The notes beneath the pieces were generated by a model, which was not told the DNA's origin, ran no database searches, and saw only the letters and a program-made list of their open reading frames with translations. DNA of 64,000 nt, from positions 1-64,000 of the forward strand of contig JAWBQJ010000005.1 of the NCBI GenBank assembly GCA_038845865.1, written 5' to 3'. Shown in pieces: positions 43,594-52,659 of the stretch. A program made the translations under genes and the position numbers. This stretch comes from Desulfurococcaceae archaeon (GTDB lineage Archaea > Thermoproteota > Thermoprotei_A > Sulfolobales > Desulfurococcaceae). Positions within the stretch are counted from its first letter, which is position 1; each line of letters begins with the position of its first letter.

Positions 43594-46083
43594 CTAGAGC
43601 TCCCGGTGCTCTGTCCGGGCAATGATTTCGTCTTGTAAGCCCTTGGGAAGCTTAACGAAGTAGTCGCTGTAACCTGCTACCCTGACCATTAGGTCTTCAA
43701 AGTCTTGCGGCTTTCTCTGGGCTTCGCGAAGTAGTTCGGCACTTACAACGTTAAACTGGACGTGGTGGCCCCCGAGCCTAAAGAACGTTCTAATAGCTAA
43801 GACCAGCTTCTTGTAGTTCTCTTCATGGTCGAAGAAATCGGGCATTAGCTTAGCGTTTAGTAAGGCTCCGCCGGTTTTATCCCAGTCTACCTTGGCCACT
43901 GACTTGAAGACTGCTAGTAAGCCTTTACGATCCATTCCCTGTACGGGGGAAACCCCTTCGGATACTGGAAAGCCTGCTTTCCTGCCATCCGGCGTCGCCC
44001 CCGTAACCTTTCCGAAATATACGTGAACCGTTGTGGGTAGCCAATATATGTGGCGCGTTGCTCTTCTAATCGGGGTGGGCGGGTAGCTCTCGACCATTTG
44101 AACTAAGGCTTCGTTAAGCCTCACTGCGATGGAGTCTACGTAGTCGTCGTCGTTACCCCAGTGTGGTATCTTGTTAACGATGAATTGCCTTAACCACTCG
44201 AAGCCCTCCCAATTCTTGTTCAATGCTTCGAGCACCTGGTCCATGGTGACGATCCTGTGATCGAATACCAGGTATTTTATTGCAACCAGAGAGTCTACGA
44301 CGGTGCCTAGTCCAGCCATCTGTATGTACTGGGTATTGTACCTAGCGCCGCCCGCGTTATAGTCCTTGGCGTTCTTTACGCAGTCCTCGATCCAAAGCGA
44401 GAGGAAAGGTACCGGTAGCTCGTCGGCGTAGATCTTTTCGATGATATCGTTTCCACGCATTTTAATGTCTAGAAAGTGCTTGACTTGCTTCAAGTACGCT
44501 TCCCACAGCTCGTCAAAGCTCTTAAAGCTCCTCGGGTCGCCGGTCTCTAACCCTATCTTCTTCCCCGTCCTCGGGTCAACCCCATTATTAAGCGTTATTT
44601 CCAGGATCTTGGGTAGGTTGAAGTAGCCTGTAAGTATGTACGCTTCTTTTCCAAACGCCCCTGATTCCACGCAACCACTAGCTCCGGCGAGGCGCGCATC
44701 CTTTAAACACTTACCTTGTCTAAGCATTTTTACTACTATTCCATCGTGATTGAAGAATGGAGGCTCGCCGAAACCCCTCGAAGCCATTTTTAGAGCCCTT
44801 ACGAGAAACTCCTCGGGGGTCTTCTCGGATACCTGTACAGCGAGGTTAGGTTGTAGTGTCGGCATTAGCTCCTCTCTAGCTTCAATTATGAGGTACGAGA
44901 GCTCGTTGACGGCGTTCTTGCCGTTCTCGTCCACACCGCCCAGGTTGATCTTGGCGAAGTCGTTATATGTGTAGCTCTCCTCGGCTGTTACGCCCACCTT
45001 AGGTGGTGCTGGTTGAGCCTCAAATTTTAGTAAAAAGCACTGAAGCAGCTCCTTAGCTTTCTCTCTAGTCAACTTACCGGTTTCTAGGTCTCTCTTGTAA
45101 AATGGATATAGCCACAAGTCTAAACGGCCGGGGCTAAAGGAATCCCAGCCGTTGGCTTCGTAAACTACACCAACATGTATAAACCAGTAATGCTGTAGTG
45201 CCTCCCAGAAGGTTTCCGGGGCACGTGCTGGAACCTTCTCGCATATAGCGGCCATCTGCAGTAATTCCTCTTTCCGGGCCGGATCTCCCTCCTCCTCTGC
45301 CATTCTCCTTAGCTTGTCGGCGTACCGCTTAGCGTAAACAAGCATCGCATCGGCAACTATCTCCATGGCCTCTAACTCCGCGAGCTTGTTCTCGTATTCA
45401 GGGTCCTCTGGATCAAGCATTTCTCTTACTTTCTTTATCTCTTCCTTGACGTCTAGTAGCCCTGTTCTGAATATTCTTTCGCCTCCGCAGGTGTGGCCGG
45501 GTGCTCTCTGCTCCATGAACTCTGTGAAGATGCCTGCTTCGTAAGCATCAAGCCACTCTTTGGACATGGATTTAAAGAGCTTTTCCCTGACGGTCTTGTT
45601 TTTCCAGAATGGTATTACCTTCTCCTCGTAGATCTTGAAGACCTCCGGATCTACTCTATACGGCATCCTCTCCCTTGAATTGAGTATCTCTAAGTCCTTG
45701 AGGGTGTGACAACATATCTCAGGGTATGTAGGGACCTCTTTTACCCACGAACCCCTTATACCCACAATAAGCTGACCCCACTCTACGGGGGTGGAAACCC
45801 TTTCCAGTAAGTACTTAAACGCTAAAGCCCTCTTCACGGGGATTGGTTTATTACGGCATTCGGGTTCACGCTCGCATTTTTCATAGAACTCTGTAATGAG
45901 CTTGGCCCTTTCCACCGACACCTTTACAGTCGCTTTACGGTATTCTTCGAGAAGCCTGAGAACTCTAAGGCTAGAAGGGCGGGGCCCTTCTCTCCTCCTA
46001 CTAATCTCCTTTAGAATACCCACCTGGATGCCAGCACCGTGGATTTCAGCGTGTAAAGGTTGCGAGGCACTCAAATAAAACAC
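43594..46083 (-). CDS. hypD: glycyl radical enzyme, trans-4-hydroxy-L-proline dehydratase (HypD)-like
   Basis: 829 residues. The active-site cysteine loop GASGCVESGAFGKEAYILTG has Cys471 and Glu473, with Tyr487 exactly 16 residues after the Cys; the glycyl radical site RVAGYSDYF has Gly804. Compared from memory with bacterial HypD (H160, D278, S334, D339, F340, C434, E436, Y450, T645, G765), equivalents are visible: H197 in APGHTCG, D314 in GWDSFSPGR, S370, D375, F376, Thr684 or Thr685, all at nearly constant offset. HypD dehydrates hydroxyproline to delta1-pyrroline-5-carboxylate. The GTG at 46083 gives an N-terminus about 37 residues longer than HypD; GTG 46023 is an alternative. Strictly anaerobic enzyme. 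Confidence 0.88.
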   Translation of the reverse strand: MFYLSASQPLHAEIHGAGIQVGILKEISRRREGPRPSSLRVLRLLEEYRKATVKVSVERAKLITEFYEKCEREPECRNKPIPVKRALAFKYLLERVSTPVEWGQLIVGIRGSWVKEVPTYPEICCHTLKDLEILNSRERMPYRVDPEVFKIYEEKVIPFWKNKTVREKLFKSMSKEWLDAYEAGIFTEFMEQRAPGHTCGGERIFRTGLLDVKEEIKKVREMLDPEDPEYENKLAELEAMEIVADAMLVYAKRYADKLRRMAEEEGDPARKEELLQMAAICEKVPARAPETFWEALQHYWFIHVGVVYEANGWDSFSPGRLDLWLYPFYKRDLETGKLTREKAKELLQCFLLKFEAQPAPPKVGVTAEESYTYNDFAKINLGGVDENGKNAVNELSYLIIEAREELMPTLQPNLAVQVSEKTPEEFLVRALKMASRGFGEPPFFNHDGIVVKMLRQGKCLKDARLAGASGCVESGAFGKEAYILTGYFNLPKILEITLNNGVDPRTGKKIGLETGDPRSFKSFDELWEAYLKQVKHFLDIKMRGNDIIEKIYADELPVPFLSLWIEDCVKNAKDYNAGGARYNTQYIQMAGLGTVVDSLVAIKYLVFDHRIVTMDQVLEALNKNWEGFEWLRQFIVNKIPHWGNDDDYVDSIAVRLNEALVQMVESYPPTPIRRATRHIYWLPTTVHVYFGKVTGATPDGRKAGFPVSEGVSPVQGMDRKGLLAVFKSVAKVDWDKTGGALLNAKLMPDFFDHEENYKKLVLAIRTFFRLGGHHVQFNVVSAELLREAQRKPQDFEDLMVRVAGYSDYFVKLPKGLQDEIIARTEHREL

Positions 46084-46120
46084 CTACGCTTCTCCACGAC
46101 CTAATACTGCTCTAACCTAC

Positions 46121-46145
46121 CTTAATATATATGTGTATTACACAT
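46121..46145 (-). promoter_or_regulatory. hypD promoter with overlapping palindromic operator
   Basis: On the minus strand ATATATATTAAGG (46121-46133) is a strong TATA box, placed to start transcription near 46098, 15 bases before the GTG. Directly upstream and touching it is the 15-bp palindrome ATGTGTATTACACAT (46131-46145), which would cover the TFB-recognition site, suggesting repressor control. Confidence 0.55.
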
Positions 46146-46167
46146 TATAGCATTGTACTATTAGTTC

Positions 46168-46365
46168 TTGCCACGTCGTGAAGGGGCTCGGGAAGGCCGT
46201 AGGATCCTTCAGCACTTGAAGGGGCTTTTGAATAGATACTTGCCGGCTAGGTTGCTTAAATGTATTGAAACCGCTGAAAAGTGGTGGGGGAAAGAACTCT
46301 TGGTGAGGATGCTATTATACGGGTATACGTATGGTGGGGAATGCTACGTGAGGGGTGATTTCACC
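46168..46365 (+). other. plus-strand coding-like remnant between hypD and a racemase gene
   Basis: An open frame reading LLNRYLPARLLKCIETAEKW then WGKELLVRMLLYGYTYGGEC looks like protein but has no ribosome binding site and runs on into the racemase gene in the opposite direction. Probably the leftover of a gene truncated when the cluster was assembled. The 46084-46343 gap contains otherwise only the hypD promoter. Confidence 0.3.
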
Positions 46366-47036
46366 TTACGGTGCTTTAGTTTCAGCTTTATAATAGCTTC
46401 CGCTATTTTTAGCGTTGTAATTGTTGGATCTATTACTGGTATGCCCGTGGTCTCGCTTAGTTCATCTGCTAGTCCTATGAGCCCTCCGCAACCTAGTACT
46501 GCGACGTCTGCACCGTAATCTCTTATAGCCTTCTTGATTTCCCCTACTAGTAGGGCTTTCACTCTTTCAATTTCCTTTCTCAGGTCCAGTATCGGAACGT
46601 CTATTCCTGAGATGTAGACTATGCGTCTCTCAACGCCTAGTTGGGAGGCTCTGCGCCTGTATATAGTAGACCATTCTCTCCCCGTCGAGATCACCGCTAT
46701 GTTGTAGCCTAAGAGCATGGCTGTCATTAACGATGTCTCTCCTATGCCGAGAACCGGTATGCTGGAAACCTCTCGCGAAGCCTCTAGTCCAGGGTCGTCA
46801 AAGCAGTTTATGACAACTCCCTTAAAGCCCTCCTCACTCGCTTTTAGTACTTCCCTAACGACAAGTGGTGCGGCTAGCTCTTTTTCGTACTCAGTCTCTA
46901 TGAATGGTGGTGCGCTGGGTATGTGCCTTACAGCGACTTCAACATCTGAAGAGAGAACGGTCTTCGCGTACTTTAAAACGAGGTCGTCCCACACATCCAC
47001 ACTAACGGGGTTTATGACGAGCAGCTTCAAAGACAT
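46344..47036 (-). CDS. Asp/Glu/hydantoin racemase family protein, first copy
   Basis: 230 residues. N-terminal LKLLVINPVSVDVWDDLV, then the two catalytic cysteines in VVINCFDDPGLEA and VAVLGCGGLIGLADEL, placed as in cofactor-independent hydantoin/aspartate racemases. VLGIGETSLMTAMLLGYNIAV is family-typical. It should interconvert enantiomers of an amino acid derivative or hydantoin. It sits between the peptide importer and hypD. A second, clearly different copy lies at 52744. Start ATG 47036 with a TATA box (GGTATTTAAC, about 47072-47081) and three palindromes upstream. Confidence 0.85.
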   Translation of the reverse strand: MSLKLLVINPVSVDVWDDLVLKYAKTVLSSDVEVAVRHIPSAPPFIETEYEKELAAPLVVREVLKASEEGFKGVVINCFDDPGLEASREVSSIPVLGIGETSLMTAMLLGYNIAVISTGREWSTIYRRRASQLGVERRIVYISGIDVPILDLRKEIERVKALLVGEIKKAIRDYGADVAVLGCGGLIGLADELSETTGIPVIDPTITTLKIAEAIIKLKLKHRKVKSPLT

Positions 47037-47084
47037 GGAGGCACACTCCCAGACTGCTTTAGCTAAGTACGTGTTAAATACCTT

Positions 47085-47115
47085 TTACGCGTATTACGCG
47101 TAAAGTTACGCGTAA
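47085..47115. promoter_or_regulatory. three tandem copies of palindrome TTACGCGTAA
   Basis: TTACGCGTAT (47085-47094), TTACGCGTAA (47094-47103) and TTACGCGTAA (47106-47115) lie immediately upstream of the TATA box of the racemase gene; the last overlaps the stop codon of the ATPase gene. The same 10-mer stands before the importer's binding-protein gene at 52660. Likely operators for a regulator of this cluster. Confidence 0.6.
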
Positions 47116-48056
47116 AGCCAGCAAGCTACGAGCCTACCTTGTATGTTAAGCAGCGTAGGTCTCTTTTCAAAACACTTTTCTTCGGCATAAGGACACCTAT
47201 AAGCTAGCTTGCAGCCACTAACCTCCCTATACACCTCCTCCTCTTTCAAGAGCTTGCCGCTGGCTATGCCTTTGAATGGATCGGGAATAGATGCGGTCAG
47301 TGCTTGCGTATATGGGTGTAGAGGTTTACTGAAAACATCGTTTACGGGGCTTATCTCTACTACGTTACCGCGGTACAGTACAGCGACTTTCTTGGCGATG
47401 TAGCTCACAATCGCTAGATCGTGTGTTACCAGGAGGTACGTCACATTGAGCTTGCGCCCGAGCTCCTGTAAGAGATTAAGTATCTGCGCTTGTACGGAGA
47501 CGTCGAGAGCCGACGTAGGCTCGTCGAGAAGCACTAGCTCGGGGTTCACAGCAAGTGCACGCGCTATTGCAACGCGCTGAGCCTGCCCACCACTTAGACT
47601 GGCCGGGTACTGGTTTAGAACAGAGTATGGCAGTCCCACTAGTTCTAGTAGTTCGTGAACCCTCTTCTCCACCTCACCTTCTTCGAGCTTCACGTACCTG
47701 TTCAAGGGTTCTACGAGGATGTCGTGCACCCGCATTCTAGGGTTGAGTGATTGGAACGGGTTCTGGAAGACTGCTTGAACTTTCCTACGATACCAGCTCT
47801 CCTCTACCCGGGTCAGCGAGAAGATGTCCCTGCCTTCGAAGAAAACCTTTCCACGTGTTGGCCTCTGAAGCTTAAGTATAACTCTAAGTATCGTAGACTT
47901 GCCTGAACCCGTTTCGCCAACTAGAGCAAGCCCATCACCGCGGCTTACGCTAAGCGATACCCCGTCAACGGCTTTGACATACCCTACAGTCCGCCCAAGC
48001 AAGCCCCTCTTAACCGGAAAATACACGTAGAGGTCTTCTATTTTTAGGATTTCCAT
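47106..48056 (-). CDS. peptide ABC importer ATPase (OppF/DppF type)
   Basis: 316 residues from ATG 48056 (frame open to 48080). Walker A GETGSGKS, QAVFQNPFQSLNPRMRV, signature SLSGGQAQRVAIARAL, Walker B LVLLDEPTSALD, H-loop VTHDL. The C-terminal oligopeptide-ATPase domain has HPYTQALTASIP and a four-Cys set (GCKLAYRCPYAEEKC, VACWLYA) as in DppD/DppF proteins with an iron-sulfur cluster. Overlaps the DppD-type gene by 13 bases. Confidence 0.93.
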   Translation of the reverse strand: MEILKIEDLYVYFPVKRGLLGRTVGYVKAVDGVSLSVSRGDGLALVGETGSGKSTILRVILKLQRPTRGKVFFEGRDIFSLTRVEESWYRRKVQAVFQNPFQSLNPRMRVHDILVEPLNRYVKLEEGEVEKRVHELLELVGLPYSVLNQYPASLSGGQAQRVAIARALAVNPELVLLDEPTSALDVSVQAQILNLLQELGRKLNVTYLLVTHDLAIVSYIAKKVAVLYRGNVVEISPVNDVFSKPLHPYTQALTASIPDPFKGIASGKLLKEEEVYREVSGCKLAYRCPYAEEKCFEKRPTLLNIQGRLVACWLYA

Positions 48057-49018
48057 TGAGACCCCCAGTAGAGGTGGCAATGAACAGTCCTTTCTCCAAG
48101 AACAACGCGAGGGGGTTTTTGAGTACTACACTCCCCTCTAGCGCTGTTACACCTGCCGTAAAATGGGCAGCCTTCAAAGACTTCTCGGGGATCTGGCGGG
48201 AAACCAGGTATTGGCGTTAATGACCTGCCCATTCTAGGTATTGCCATCAGTAGCCCCCTAGTGTACGGGTGTAGTGGGTTATCTAAAACCTGCCTCGTAG
48301 GCCCGTCTTCAAAGATCATCCCGGCATACATTACAACAACCCTGTCGCAGACGTGTGCTGCGACTCCAAAATTGTGAGTAATCATTATCAGTGTTAAACC
48401 GTATTCTCGTTTGAGCACCTTAATGAGGTCTAGTATCTCTGCCTGGGTAGTTACATCTAGATTGGTTGTGGGCTCATCAGCTATAAGTACTTTAGGTTTC
48501 TTGGCCAGGGCTAGCGCGATGGACGCCCTCTGCAACATTCCACCTGATAGTTCATGAGGATACGAGTTCAGAACTCGCTCGACTTCGATGAGCCTAGCGT
48601 TCTTAAGCGCTTCCCTGGAGATCCTGAGCGCTTCCTCGGGTGTCACTTTTAGTACTTCCGAAAGCACGTCTACGAATTGCTGCTTTATTGGGAATAAGGG
48701 GCTAAAAGACGTAGCGGGGTCTTGAAAGACCATTCCGATGTCTCTTCTTACCCTGGCTAGTACATCTAGACTACTGCTTCTCAATATATCAACACTATCG
48801 TAAATTATAGAGCCTCGCTCAACTACGGCATTTTGGGGGAGGATCATTGCTATTGTCTGCGCCAGGGTGGATTTACCAGAACCCGACTCCCCGACAATGC
48901 ATATGGACTCCCCATGATTAATGTCTAGATCCACGTCTCTGAGGGCTTTAATCACGCCCCCGAATGTGTAGTAGTTGACTACGAGGCCGCGTATTGATAT
49001 AATAGTAGTGCCGCTCAC
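48044..49018 (-). CDS. peptide ABC importer ATPase (OppD/DppD type)
   Basis: 324 residues. Walker A GESGSGKS, VFQDPATSFSPLFPIKQQF, signature ELSGGMLQRASIALAL, Walker B VLIADEPTTNLDVTTQ, H-loop ITHNF, and the C-terminal HPYTRGLLMAIPRMG with cysteines GCPFYGRC, GEC, and VHCHLYW. Forms the heterodimeric motor with the preceding ATPase. It follows the permease gene by 2 bp. Confidence 0.94.
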   Translation of the reverse strand: MSGTTIISIRGLVVNYYTFGGVIKALRDVDLDINHGESICIVGESGSGKSTLAQTIAMILPQNAVVERGSIIYDSVDILRSSSLDVLARVRRDIGMVFQDPATSFSPLFPIKQQFVDVLSEVLKVTPEEALRISREALKNARLIEVERVLNSYPHELSGGMLQRASIALALAKKPKVLIADEPTTNLDVTTQAEILDLIKVLKREYGLTLIMITHNFGVAAHVCDRVVVMYAGMIFEDGPTRQVLDNPLHPYTRGLLMAIPRMGRSLTPIPGFPPDPREVFEGCPFYGRCNSARGECSTQKPPRVVLGERTVHCHLYWGSQWKS

Positions 49019-49020
49019 AG

Positions 49021-49899
49021 CTACTTCACCTTCCTCCTAACCATGAGGTTTCTGACCCTCGGATCTAGGTATTCCTTAAACGCGTCACCCAGCAAGTTAA
49101 ACCCAAGTACGACTACTAGTATGGCCAAGCCGGGGAAGAAGGAAATCCACCATGCCATGTTAATGTACTGCCACCCCTCACTAACCAGGAGACCCCACTC
49201 CGGTGTAGGTGGCGGAACACCCACGCCGAGGAAGCTTAGCGCGGATGCTTCCAATATGGCTGACCCGATGTCAAGTGTTGCTTGCGTTATTAAAGGTGTA
49301 GCTATGTTAGGGAGTATGTGTTTAAACATTATTGTTATGGGGTTTAATCCCATTATTCTGGCGGAGTCCACGTACGCCAACGACTTCACGGATGTTGTTT
49401 GAATGTAGATGAGCCTAGTGTACCAGGGCCACCAGGAGAGGGCGAGTGCAATGATGGTGTTCAAAACCCCCCTTCCAAGCACAGATGCAAATGCTATGGC
49501 TAGGAGTAGGGGTGGGAATGCTAAAAATATGTCGGCAATCCTCATCAATACTGTCCCGAGCCTGCCGCCAAGGTAGCCTGCTAAGAGGCCTATGGGTATT
49601 CCTATGAAGAGTGATAGTGAAACGACGGAGACCCCTATGATCAAAGAAAACCTCGTGCCGAGAACTACCCTGTTGAGTAGGTCCCTTCCAAGGGCGTCGG
49701 TTCCCAAGGGGTTTTCCAATGAGGGTTGTTTAAACGCTTTTTCCGGGTTGTACGTTATACCCCACGCATCTTCAGGCCGTCTCACGATATAAGGGGCTAG
49801 AATACCCGTGATAACGAACAGCGTGACGATGACGAGGCCCACCAAGTAGATCTTTCTATGCACAGCGAACTCCAAGAAATCTCTTAGCTGCTTGTTCAC
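49021..49899 (-). CDS. peptide ABC importer permease (DppC type)
   Basis: 292 residues with six membrane helices. LGTDALGRDLLNRVVLGTRF is the DppC N-terminal signature and DSARIMGLNPITIMFKHILP is the EAA-like loop that contacts the ATPase; GVPPPTPEWGLLVSEGWQYI is family-typical. Start ATG 49899 overlaps the DppB-type stop by four bases. Confidence 0.94.
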   Translation of the reverse strand: MNKQLRDFLEFAVHRKIYLVGLVIVTLFVITGILAPYIVRRPEDAWGITYNPEKAFKQPSLENPLGTDALGRDLLNRVVLGTRFSLIIGVSVVSLSLFIGIPIGLLAGYLGGRLGTVLMRIADIFLAFPPLLLAIAFASVLGRGVLNTIIALALSWWPWYTRLIYIQTTSVKSLAYVDSARIMGLNPITIMFKHILPNIATPLITQATLDIGSAILEASALSFLGVGVPPPTPEWGLLVSEGWQYINMAWWISFFPGLAILVVVLGFNLLGDAFKEYLDPRVRNLMVRRKVK

Positions 49900-50918
49900 A
49901 GTTTCACCCGTGGATCTATCCAGGCGTGTACCAGGTCTACGACGAGGTTTATAGCGGAGTAGAACAAGGCCACGAACACTATTGAACCAAGTACTGCCGG
50001 GTAATCATAGCTTAAAAGCGCCATGCCCGCGTAGTACCCTATGCCCGGCCACACGTACACGAGCTCCACCATGAAGGCACCTATGAGGGTATAGCCGAAG
50101 CTGAGGCCTAGTGAAGCTATTACTGGTGAAATCACGCTTCTTAAGACGTACCTGTAGATCAGCGTTCTCCTGTTTATTCCGTTAACCTCTAAGAACCTTA
50201 CGAAGTTCTCATTCAAGACCTCTACAGCTAGGGACCTCACCATTCGGATAGTGAGGCTTAGCGGGTAAAGTGATACCGTTATTGCCGGTAAAACCAGCCT
50301 TTTTAAAGCATCTATAAACACGATCATGTTACCCTGTATTAATGAGTCAAGTAGGTAAAAACCCGTTATGGACCTGAAGCCGGTTACTATTGCGAGGGCG
50401 GTATCGACGCGCTTACCGGCCGGTAGCACCTTAAGCCATATTCCAAAAACGAGTTGCAATATTAGCGCTACCCAGAAGATGGGCATAGACGCCCCGATCA
50501 CAGCAATACTGCGAACCACATCATCTTTTATGCTCCCCAGCCTTAAGGCCGAGTAGAAGCCTAGCGGTATACCGGCGATTACAGCTATCGCAAAGCCTAT
50601 TATCACCAGCTCTAGGGTTGCCGGTAGCGCTGAGAGTATGTCCTGGAAAACCGGTTGCTTTGTTCTCCACGACACACCCCAGTTACCAGTGAAGAAGTCC
50701 CTTAAGTAGTACGCCAGCTGAACATGTATAGGCTTGTCTAGGTGTAACTCCTCCCTAGCTCTTTTAATGGCTTCAAGAGGTGCGTGAGGGCCTGCCCACA
50801 GTAGTTCCGGCCTAGCCGGTATAACGCGGGTCAGGATGAAGGTAATAACAAGAACGCCAAGCACGACGAGGACAAGTAAAAAAAGCCTTTTAATAACGTA
50901 CTCGTATGTTACCGGCAT
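49896..50918 (-). CDS. peptide ABC importer permease (DppB type)
   Basis: 340 residues. The DppB start (YVIKRLFLLVLVVLGVLVIT), LHLDKPIHVQLAYYLRDFFTGNWGVSW and the coupling loop FVRFLEVNGINRRTLIYRYV are clear. It carries a region between helices with GIWLKVLPAGKRVDTALAIV. Lies 13 bp after the binding-protein gene. Confidence 0.94.
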   Translation of the reverse strand: MPVTYEYVIKRLFLLVLVVLGVLVITFILTRVIPARPELLWAGPHAPLEAIKRAREELHLDKPIHVQLAYYLRDFFTGNWGVSWRTKQPVFQDILSALPATLELVIIGFAIAVIAGIPLGFYSALRLGSIKDDVVRSIAVIGASMPIFWVALILQLVFGIWLKVLPAGKRVDTALAIVTGFRSITGFYLLDSLIQGNMIVFIDALKRLVLPAITVSLYPLSLTIRMVRSLAVEVLNENFVRFLEVNGINRRTLIYRYVLRSVISPVIASLGLSFGYTLIGAFMVELVYVWPGIGYYAGMALLSYDYPAVLGSIVFVALFYSAINLVVDLVHAWIDPRVKL

Positions 50919-50931
50919 GTAGATTAACCAC

Positions 50932-52605
50932 CTACTCTACAATGAGCATTTGCGCGAACACGACAGTCGGATAACATGGGTTTACAGCGCTTTCGAGGTT
51001 TTTAACGCGTGCAACTGACACTCTTATCTCGAGCATATCCCAGAGCGGGACGGCCGGCACGTCCACGTACAGCATGTATTGAGCCCTATAGTACAGTTCA
51101 AGTGCTTTGTGGGGGTCTGAGCCCTCAACCGCGTACGCTTGCATTATTATTTCGTCGAATGTAGAGTTCTCGTAGTAGCAGAGGTTAAATGCTTTGCTCT
51201 CGCTGTGGAACATGTTGTACAGGTACGTTATTGGCGAGAGAACATCAGGCCACCAGTAGAATATGAATAAGTCCTGTACTTCTTCGGGGGCCTCCCAGCC
51301 CTTTTGCGCTAGTGCCCATTGCTCTTCCCATGACATTGGCCTGATCTCCACGTTTATACCAATTTTAGCTAGTGATGCCTTTATGATCTCGGACGTCTTG
51401 GCCTCGTAAACGTCCCCGGCCGTATACACTAGTGTAAATGTTCTCGGTATGCCAGTAGGGTATCCCGCTTCTGCCAGTAGCCTCTTAGCCAGTTCTAGGT
51501 CATAAGTGTACGTCAAGTTGTCGAAGTGACCCCACAGGCCGTAGGGTATCGGCCCGCTTGCAACTCTGGCTAGGCCTCCGCGCGCCAGTCTAACTATGTC
51601 TTCATACGGTATTGCATGGGCTATTGCCATACGCACGCGTACATCGTTTAGTGGAGGCTTCTTAGTGTTTATCAGCATTAACAGGTTCTGGAAACTCGGT
51701 TTACGCACAACTACGAAGTTGGGGTCCTTTTCGAAGCCTTCAACATCTTCCACGGGAACGTACTCTGCGATGTGTATTTCCCCGGCTCTTAACATCCTGC
51801 TCTGAGTTGCAGCGTCTTTGATTATTTTAAGGATGAAGATGTCCGGTGCCTTGTCAAGCGATGATCTCCACGGATAGTCGGGTTCTCTCCAACCCCACCA
51901 GTCATTCCACTTTTCGAGTACGACCTCGAACTCCGGGTCCCATTTCGTTAACTTGTAGGGTCCGCTACCACAGTCGTTGCCTTTATTAAACCAGTCTGCT
52001 ACCTTGGGGTCGGCGGGATCCGTTGCGTTGGCGTATTTTACCACGTTGGGGCAGAAGATGTAAGCTGCGTACGGTGATGCTGCGACTTTAAGTAATGGTG
52101 CCGGGTACTTGAGGTGGAACTTGACGGTATACTCGTCTACAACCTCAATTCTCTCAACGGGGTCCCATATGTATGCTGCACCCCCTCCAAGCGTTATTGT
52201 CCTATTTATGCTAAACGCCACAGCTTCCGCGTTAACTGGCGAGCCGTCATGGAATTTAGCGTTCCTTCTGATGTAAAATGTCCACTCCGTGCTTTCAGGA
52301 TTACTCTCCCACCTCTCAGCTAGCGCCGGTATGAACTGGTCTTTAAACGGGTCATACCATACAAGTGTTTCGTATACTAGTGGAAGCCACATTACCGAGT
52401 TAGAGAACTCCGTACTAGGCTCTGCACTCGTCATTTCGGAAAGTGAGGCATACACGATAACTTTTTTAGGCACAGCGGGGGGCTGCTGCCAGAACAGGAA
52501 TGCAATGACCGACGTTGCCGCGACGATCACAATTACAACAATGGTCACTACAAGCCATTTAGATATAGCCTTCACAGGTCTGCACCGTAAGAAAGTTATT
52601 TTCAT
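50932..52605 (-). CDS. peptide ABC importer substrate-binding protein (SBP family 5), membrane-anchored
   Basis: 557 residues from ATG 52605 (frame open to a TTG at 52659). An N-terminal basic stretch and one hydrophobic helix (about 18-40) anchor it to the membrane, as usual in crenarchaea. Family 5 features: ALAERWESNPESTEWTFYIR, FHDGSPVNAEAVAFSINRT, MLINTKKPPLNDVRVRMAIA, YDLELAKRLLAEAGYP. It captures di- or oligopeptides outside the cell. Head of the five-gene importer operon; a TTACGCGTAA palindrome lies 55 bp upstream. Given the HypD-like enzyme, hydroxyproline peptides are a plausible ligand. Confidence 0.9.
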   Translation of the reverse strand: MKITFLRCRPVKAISKWLVVTIVVIVIVAATSVIAFLFWQQPPAVPKKVIVYASLSEMTSAEPSTEFSNSVMWLPLVYETLVWYDPFKDQFIPALAERWESNPESTEWTFYIRRNAKFHDGSPVNAEAVAFSINRTITLGGGAAYIWDPVERIEVVDEYTVKFHLKYPAPLLKVAASPYAAYIFCPNVVKYANATDPADPKVADWFNKGNDCGSGPYKLTKWDPEFEVVLEKWNDWWGWREPDYPWRSSLDKAPDIFILKIIKDAATQSRMLRAGEIHIAEYVPVEDVEGFEKDPNFVVVRKPSFQNLLMLINTKKPPLNDVRVRMAIAHAIPYEDIVRLARGGLARVASGPIPYGLWGHFDNLTYTYDLELAKRLLAEAGYPTGIPRTFTLVYTAGDVYEAKTSEIIKASLAKIGINVEIRPMSWEEQWALAQKGWEAPEEVQDLFIFYWWPDVLSPITYLYNMFHSESKAFNLCYYENSTFDEIIMQAYAVEGSDPHKALELYYRAQYMLYVDVPAVPLWDMLEIRVSVARVKNLESAVNPCYPTVVFAQMLIVE

Positions 52606-52659
52606 TTGGGCTTTTAAGTGTGCTATCAAGTATGTGGGAAGCCCGGTAATTCGAGCCAA

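Noticed and set aside
43594-46083. Pyruvate formate-lyase, choline TMA-lyase or glycerol dehydratase
   Set aside because: The active-site loop is not the PFL Cys-Cys pair, and the Tyr 16 residues after the Cys plus His197 fit HypD better than the other subfamilies.
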